From positions 77,001-141,000 of the forward strand of contig JAGTXO010000033.1 in assembly GCA_019448385.1 (NCBI GenBank): DNA of 64,000 bases, read 5' to 3'. Positions 61,810 through 64,000 of this stretch are shown piece after piece (positions within the stretch are counted from its first letter, which is position 1; every line of letters starts with the position of its first letter). A program made the position numbers and the translations under genes. This DNA comes from Diacronema lutheri (taxonomy: Eukaryota; Haptophyta; Pavlovophyceae; Pavlovales; Pavlovaceae). The notes beneath the pieces were generated by a model, which was given only the letters and a program-made list of their open reading frames with translations, did no database searches and was not told the DNA's origin.

Positions 61810-62454
61810 ATGACGGGCTGGGAGAGCATGTGGTCCAGAGGCGTCGCGCCTGGCCAGGCGTTTGACGCGTCGCGCACCGAGCCCGCCTTTGAGCAGCTGC
61901 TCGCGCGCGCGGCCTCGGCGACCCCATCGCTCCCTCCGGCCGGCAGCCGCGCGCTCGTGCCAGGCTGCGGACGCGGGTACGCAGTTGTGTCCCTCGAGAA
62001 AGCGGGCTTTGCGGCGGAGGGCCTCGAGATCTCGCCGACCGCCGCAGCCGCCGCGACCGCGTACATTCGCGCGCAGGGCGCCAAGGCCGAGGTGCGCGTG
62101 GGTGACTTCTTCGGCCTGCAGCGCGAGCGCCAGTTTGGCCTCGTGTTCGACTCGACGTTCCTGTGCGCGTTGCCGCCGAGCCAGCGCGAGGCTTGGGCCG
62201 CGCAGATGGCCGGCGTGCTCGCGCCCGGCGGCGAGCTCGTCACCAACATCTTCCCGATCCGCGCCGAGGGCGAGCCGGATCCGGCGGACGGCCACGTCGG
62301 CAGCGGTCCGCCATTCGCGCTCTCGCCGCGCCTGGTCGAGCGTCTGCTTGTCGGCGTCGGCTTTGTGCGACTCGCGATAGAGCCCGTGCCCGACGCGCTG
62401 CGCGCGCGGTTTGGGCGCGAAGTCCTCGCCCGCTGGCGCGCGCCGACAGCGTAG
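61810..62454 (+). CDS. TPMT/HOL-family SAM-dependent methyltransferase
   Basis: 214 residues from the first in-frame ATG (MTGWESMWSRGVAPGQAFD). SAM motif ALVPGCGRGYAVVSLEKAGF, GLEISPTAAAAATAY, FDSTFLCALPPSQREAWAAQ and LAPGGELVTNIFPI are typical of thiopurine methyltransferase and plant HOL halide/thiol methyltransferases. The in-frame sequence upstream to 61687 encodes AAILLLLAVTAAAGRSSARS, a convincing signal-peptide core, but opens only with GTG after a stop, so a spliced upstream exon may supply the true start. Likely substrates are halide or thiocyanate (inference). Its stop is 86 bp from that of the opposite gene. Confidence 0.82.
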   Translation: MTGWESMWSRGVAPGQAFDASRTEPAFEQLLARAASATPSLPPAGSRALVPGCGRGYAVVSLEKAGFAAEGLEISPTAAAAATAYIRAQGAKAEVRVGDFFGLQRERQFGLVFDSTFLCALPPSQREAWAAQMAGVLAPGGELVTNIFPIRAEGEPDPADGHVGSGPPFALSPRLVERLLVGVGFVRLAIEPVPDALRARFGREVLARWRAPTA

Positions 62455-62457
62455 AAG

Positions 62458-62540
62458 CCCCCCCCCCCCCCCCCCCCCCTCCCCCCCCTTCACCTTCCCC
62501 CCCGGCCCCGGGTGGTCTTCGCAAGAAGCTGTAGTCTTCG
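62458..62540. other. Convergent spacer with C run
   Basis: A run of about 20 C followed by mixed T/C (62458-62510) between the methyltransferase and Met-rich gene stops. No gene. Confidence 0.5.
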
Positions 62541-63656
62541 CTAGAAGCCGCGAGACCGTGGCGATGGCTGTGATCGGTGCACCGCGGGCCGGCAAGGCTC
62601 CGTGAGAGAAAGCGAAGGTGATGTGACCGCCATCATGAACGGCATCATCTCTTCCGCGTTGGCGGCGGCGGCGGCCTTGTGCAAGGCGCGTGTTCTGACC
62701 ATCTCGTGCTCGAACTGGCGCCGGTACGTCTGGATGTCAGCGCGCCGCTCCTCGTCTGGCTTTGCGTTCACCCCGTCCGAGCCCGACTCGAGGAAGGCGA
62801 GCGACGCAAAGAATTGCTCGCGCTTCTCGGACGCGTCGAGCTGCAGGCAGTCAAAGGATATCCGTTCGAGCTCGTGCTGGCACTCGTCCGCCGTAACATT
62901 CGTCGGGCTGCGCGTGCTCCGCTTGCTCCGAACGAGCATGCCGAGGAAAGTGCACGTCTGCGCGCGCACGCCGCACGCACACCGGGTTTGGGCCCAAGCG
63001 GCGGTTGTGGTGCGCACGCGCGCCGGGTGTGCGGCGGCCAACCCGCCACGCACCTTTGACAGCTTCGTGTGAAGTGTCGTGACCTCGTTTCGCAGCCGGT
63101 CGCGATCCGCTTTGATCGCGTCGACCTTGGCCTGCATCTCGCGGATCTGATGGACGATCTGGACGAGGTCCTCCCCCCCTGCCCTTGCCTGCAGCGAGCA
63201 GCGGCCGCGATGGCCGTTTTGCTGCACGCACGTGTCGCTGCGCGTGCAGCGCGCGTGCGTGAACGGCTCGTCGCCATCGTCGCGCTCGCGTGCGAACGGC
63301 TGCGTGCGCATGTGCGGGTCGGCGCCGTCCTGCGCATGCGGCGGCGTCTGCGGCTGCATCTGCGGCTGCACCTGCGCGCAGAAGCTGAACACTGGCCGTG
63401 CGCCGCAGCACATCATCGGCTGCGCGCCGCCGCATTGCACGCCGCCGCAGTGTGGCGGCATCTGCACGTGCATCATCGCGCCCATTGGCCCCATTGGCGT
63501 CATCATCTGCATCTGCGGCATCATGGGCATCTGGCCCATAGGCATCTGGCCCATGATTGGCACCTGGCCCGGTTGCGGCATGAGCACCATCTGCCCCGCC
63601 TGCGCCTGCTGCGGTTCCTGGAGCGACGGCGCACCCATCTGCATTCGCGGCACCAT
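62541..63656 (-). CDS. Met/Gln-rich coiled-coil protein, unrecognised
   Basis: Exons 63656-63054 and 62957-62541, phase 0, about 339 residues. The N-terminal 75 residues are strikingly Met/Pro/Gln-rich (MGQMPMGQMPMMPQMQMMTP). A Cys/His patch (CTRSDTCVQQNGHRGRC) that could bind zinc is followed by a heptad helix (IVHQIREMQAKVDAIKADRD) and, after the intron, TNVTADECQHELERISFDCL and QTYRRQFEHEMVRTRALHKA. The Met/Gln tract resembles prion-like activator or RNA-binding segments. A nuclear regulatory role is a guess. An AT-rich patch (63685-63715, attattatag) just upstream may be its promoter. Confidence 0.6.
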   Translation of the reverse strand: MVPRMQMGAPSLQEPQQAQAGQMVLMPQPGQVPIMGQMPMGQMPMMPQMQMMTPMGPMGAMMHVQMPPHCGGVQCGGAQPMMCCGARPVFSFCAQVQPQMQPQTPPHAQDGADPHMRTQPFARERDDGDEPFTHARCTRSDTCVQQNGHRGRCSLQARAGGEDLVQIVHQIREMQAKVDAIKADRDRLRNEVTTLHTKLSKVRGGLAAAHPARVRTTTAAWAQTRCACGVRAQTCTFLGMLVRSKRSTRSPTNVTADECQHELERISFDCLQLDASEKREQFFASLAFLESGSDGVNAKPDEERRADIQTYRRQFEHEMVRTRALHKAAAAANAEEMMPFMMAVTSPSLSLTEPCRPAVHRSQPSPRSRGF

Positions 63657-64000
63657 CCCTTCGGCGATGAACAGCGTTTTCTAATCCTCGTAAAATTATT
63701 ATAGAATTCTCAGTGCTAGGCAGCAGAGCCAGTCAGTTGGGAATATGGGGGTTACGAAGGAAAAAGGCTGCCCACTTGTGGTTCCCTGTTCAACGGCCCT
63801 CGTCGGCGATCCTGACGAGGATGCTCCCGCCCGCGGCGGCGCGTAAACGTGGACGGGAAGCTCATGAGCATGTCATGCTCACACCCGGCGCGGACCGCAC
63901 GCGCGCGCCAAGCCTTCCGACGCTGCGCGGCGCACGCGAGAGGAGACGGAGCGCCGCGCCGCGCCGCGCGCTCCGCCGCCGCGGCAGCGGCCTCGCCTGC
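63657..64000. other. Window end, 344 bp without a recognised gene
   Basis: The first 60 bp are AT-rich and probably promoter for the minus-strand Met-rich gene. The remainder becomes GC-rich and could include the edge of another gene, but no supported coding start or motif is visible. Confidence 0.4.

Overview
This is a very GC-rich, densely packed, intron-containing nuclear segment from a eukaryotic alga. Introns are short (about 100-490 bp), usually begin GTGCG and end CAG, and several have near-pure C runs as polypyrimidine tracts. At least one intron needs a GC-AG boundary. Plastid-type leaders, a (p)ppGpp synthetase homologue, several ciliary genes, a selenocysteine-pathway kinase and a SPX protein together suggest a flagellated photosynthetic protist. 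A haptophyte, perhaps of the Pavlovales, is my best inference and is not proven. No rRNA, tRNA, CRISPR array, retrovirus-like element or intact transposon was recognised.

Layout. 0-9.9 kb: a BART-domain/MAP3K-type kinase, adenylate kinase 8, a plastid PH-like membrane protein, a CCDC15-like coiled-coil protein, a U1-type zinc-finger protein and a SPX-RING protein. 10-21 kb: a tandem CCCH (TIS11-like) protein, cytosolic glutamyl-tRNA synthetase with an N-terminal WHEP domain, an RWDD1/Gir2-like protein and an FBXO21-like F-box protein. 21-33 kb: an axoneme-like protein, COQ5, DRC11 (IQCA1), PSTK and DZIP1. 33-46 kb: a secretory/plastid-leader protein with a repeated YMASLK motif, a 2,021-residue coiled-coil protein, a hidden 46-residue membrane microprotein, ALG3, an Aladin-like WD40 nucleoporin and ATG3. 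46-59 kb: an RSH protein with an Ala-Gly tract, a small orphan gene, cytosolic HSP70, an SDR, a two-helix membrane coiled-coil protein, EXD2 and AP-2 sigma. 59-64 kb: a less orderly stretch with nested inverted repeats, a 5'-unresolved sulfotransferase, a broken methyltransferase copy next to a 38-bp palindrome, the intact methyltransferase and a Met-rich protein.

Organisation. Genes are largely arranged as divergent pairs with start codons about 16-165 bp apart, alternating with convergent pairs whose stops are often under 200 bp apart. Most promoters must therefore be shared and very small. Functions are mixed, but ciliary genes are over-represented between 2.8 and 33 kb (AK8, CCDC15-like, an axoneme-like protein, DRC11, DZIP1).

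Limits. Because of GC richness almost every gene has long open frames on the other strand and in other frames, and these were left out. Exon joins were chosen by GT/GC-AG signals, phase and family fit, and no transcript data were available. Some starts (CCCH protein, sulfotransferase, methyltransferase, Aladin) are unresolved.
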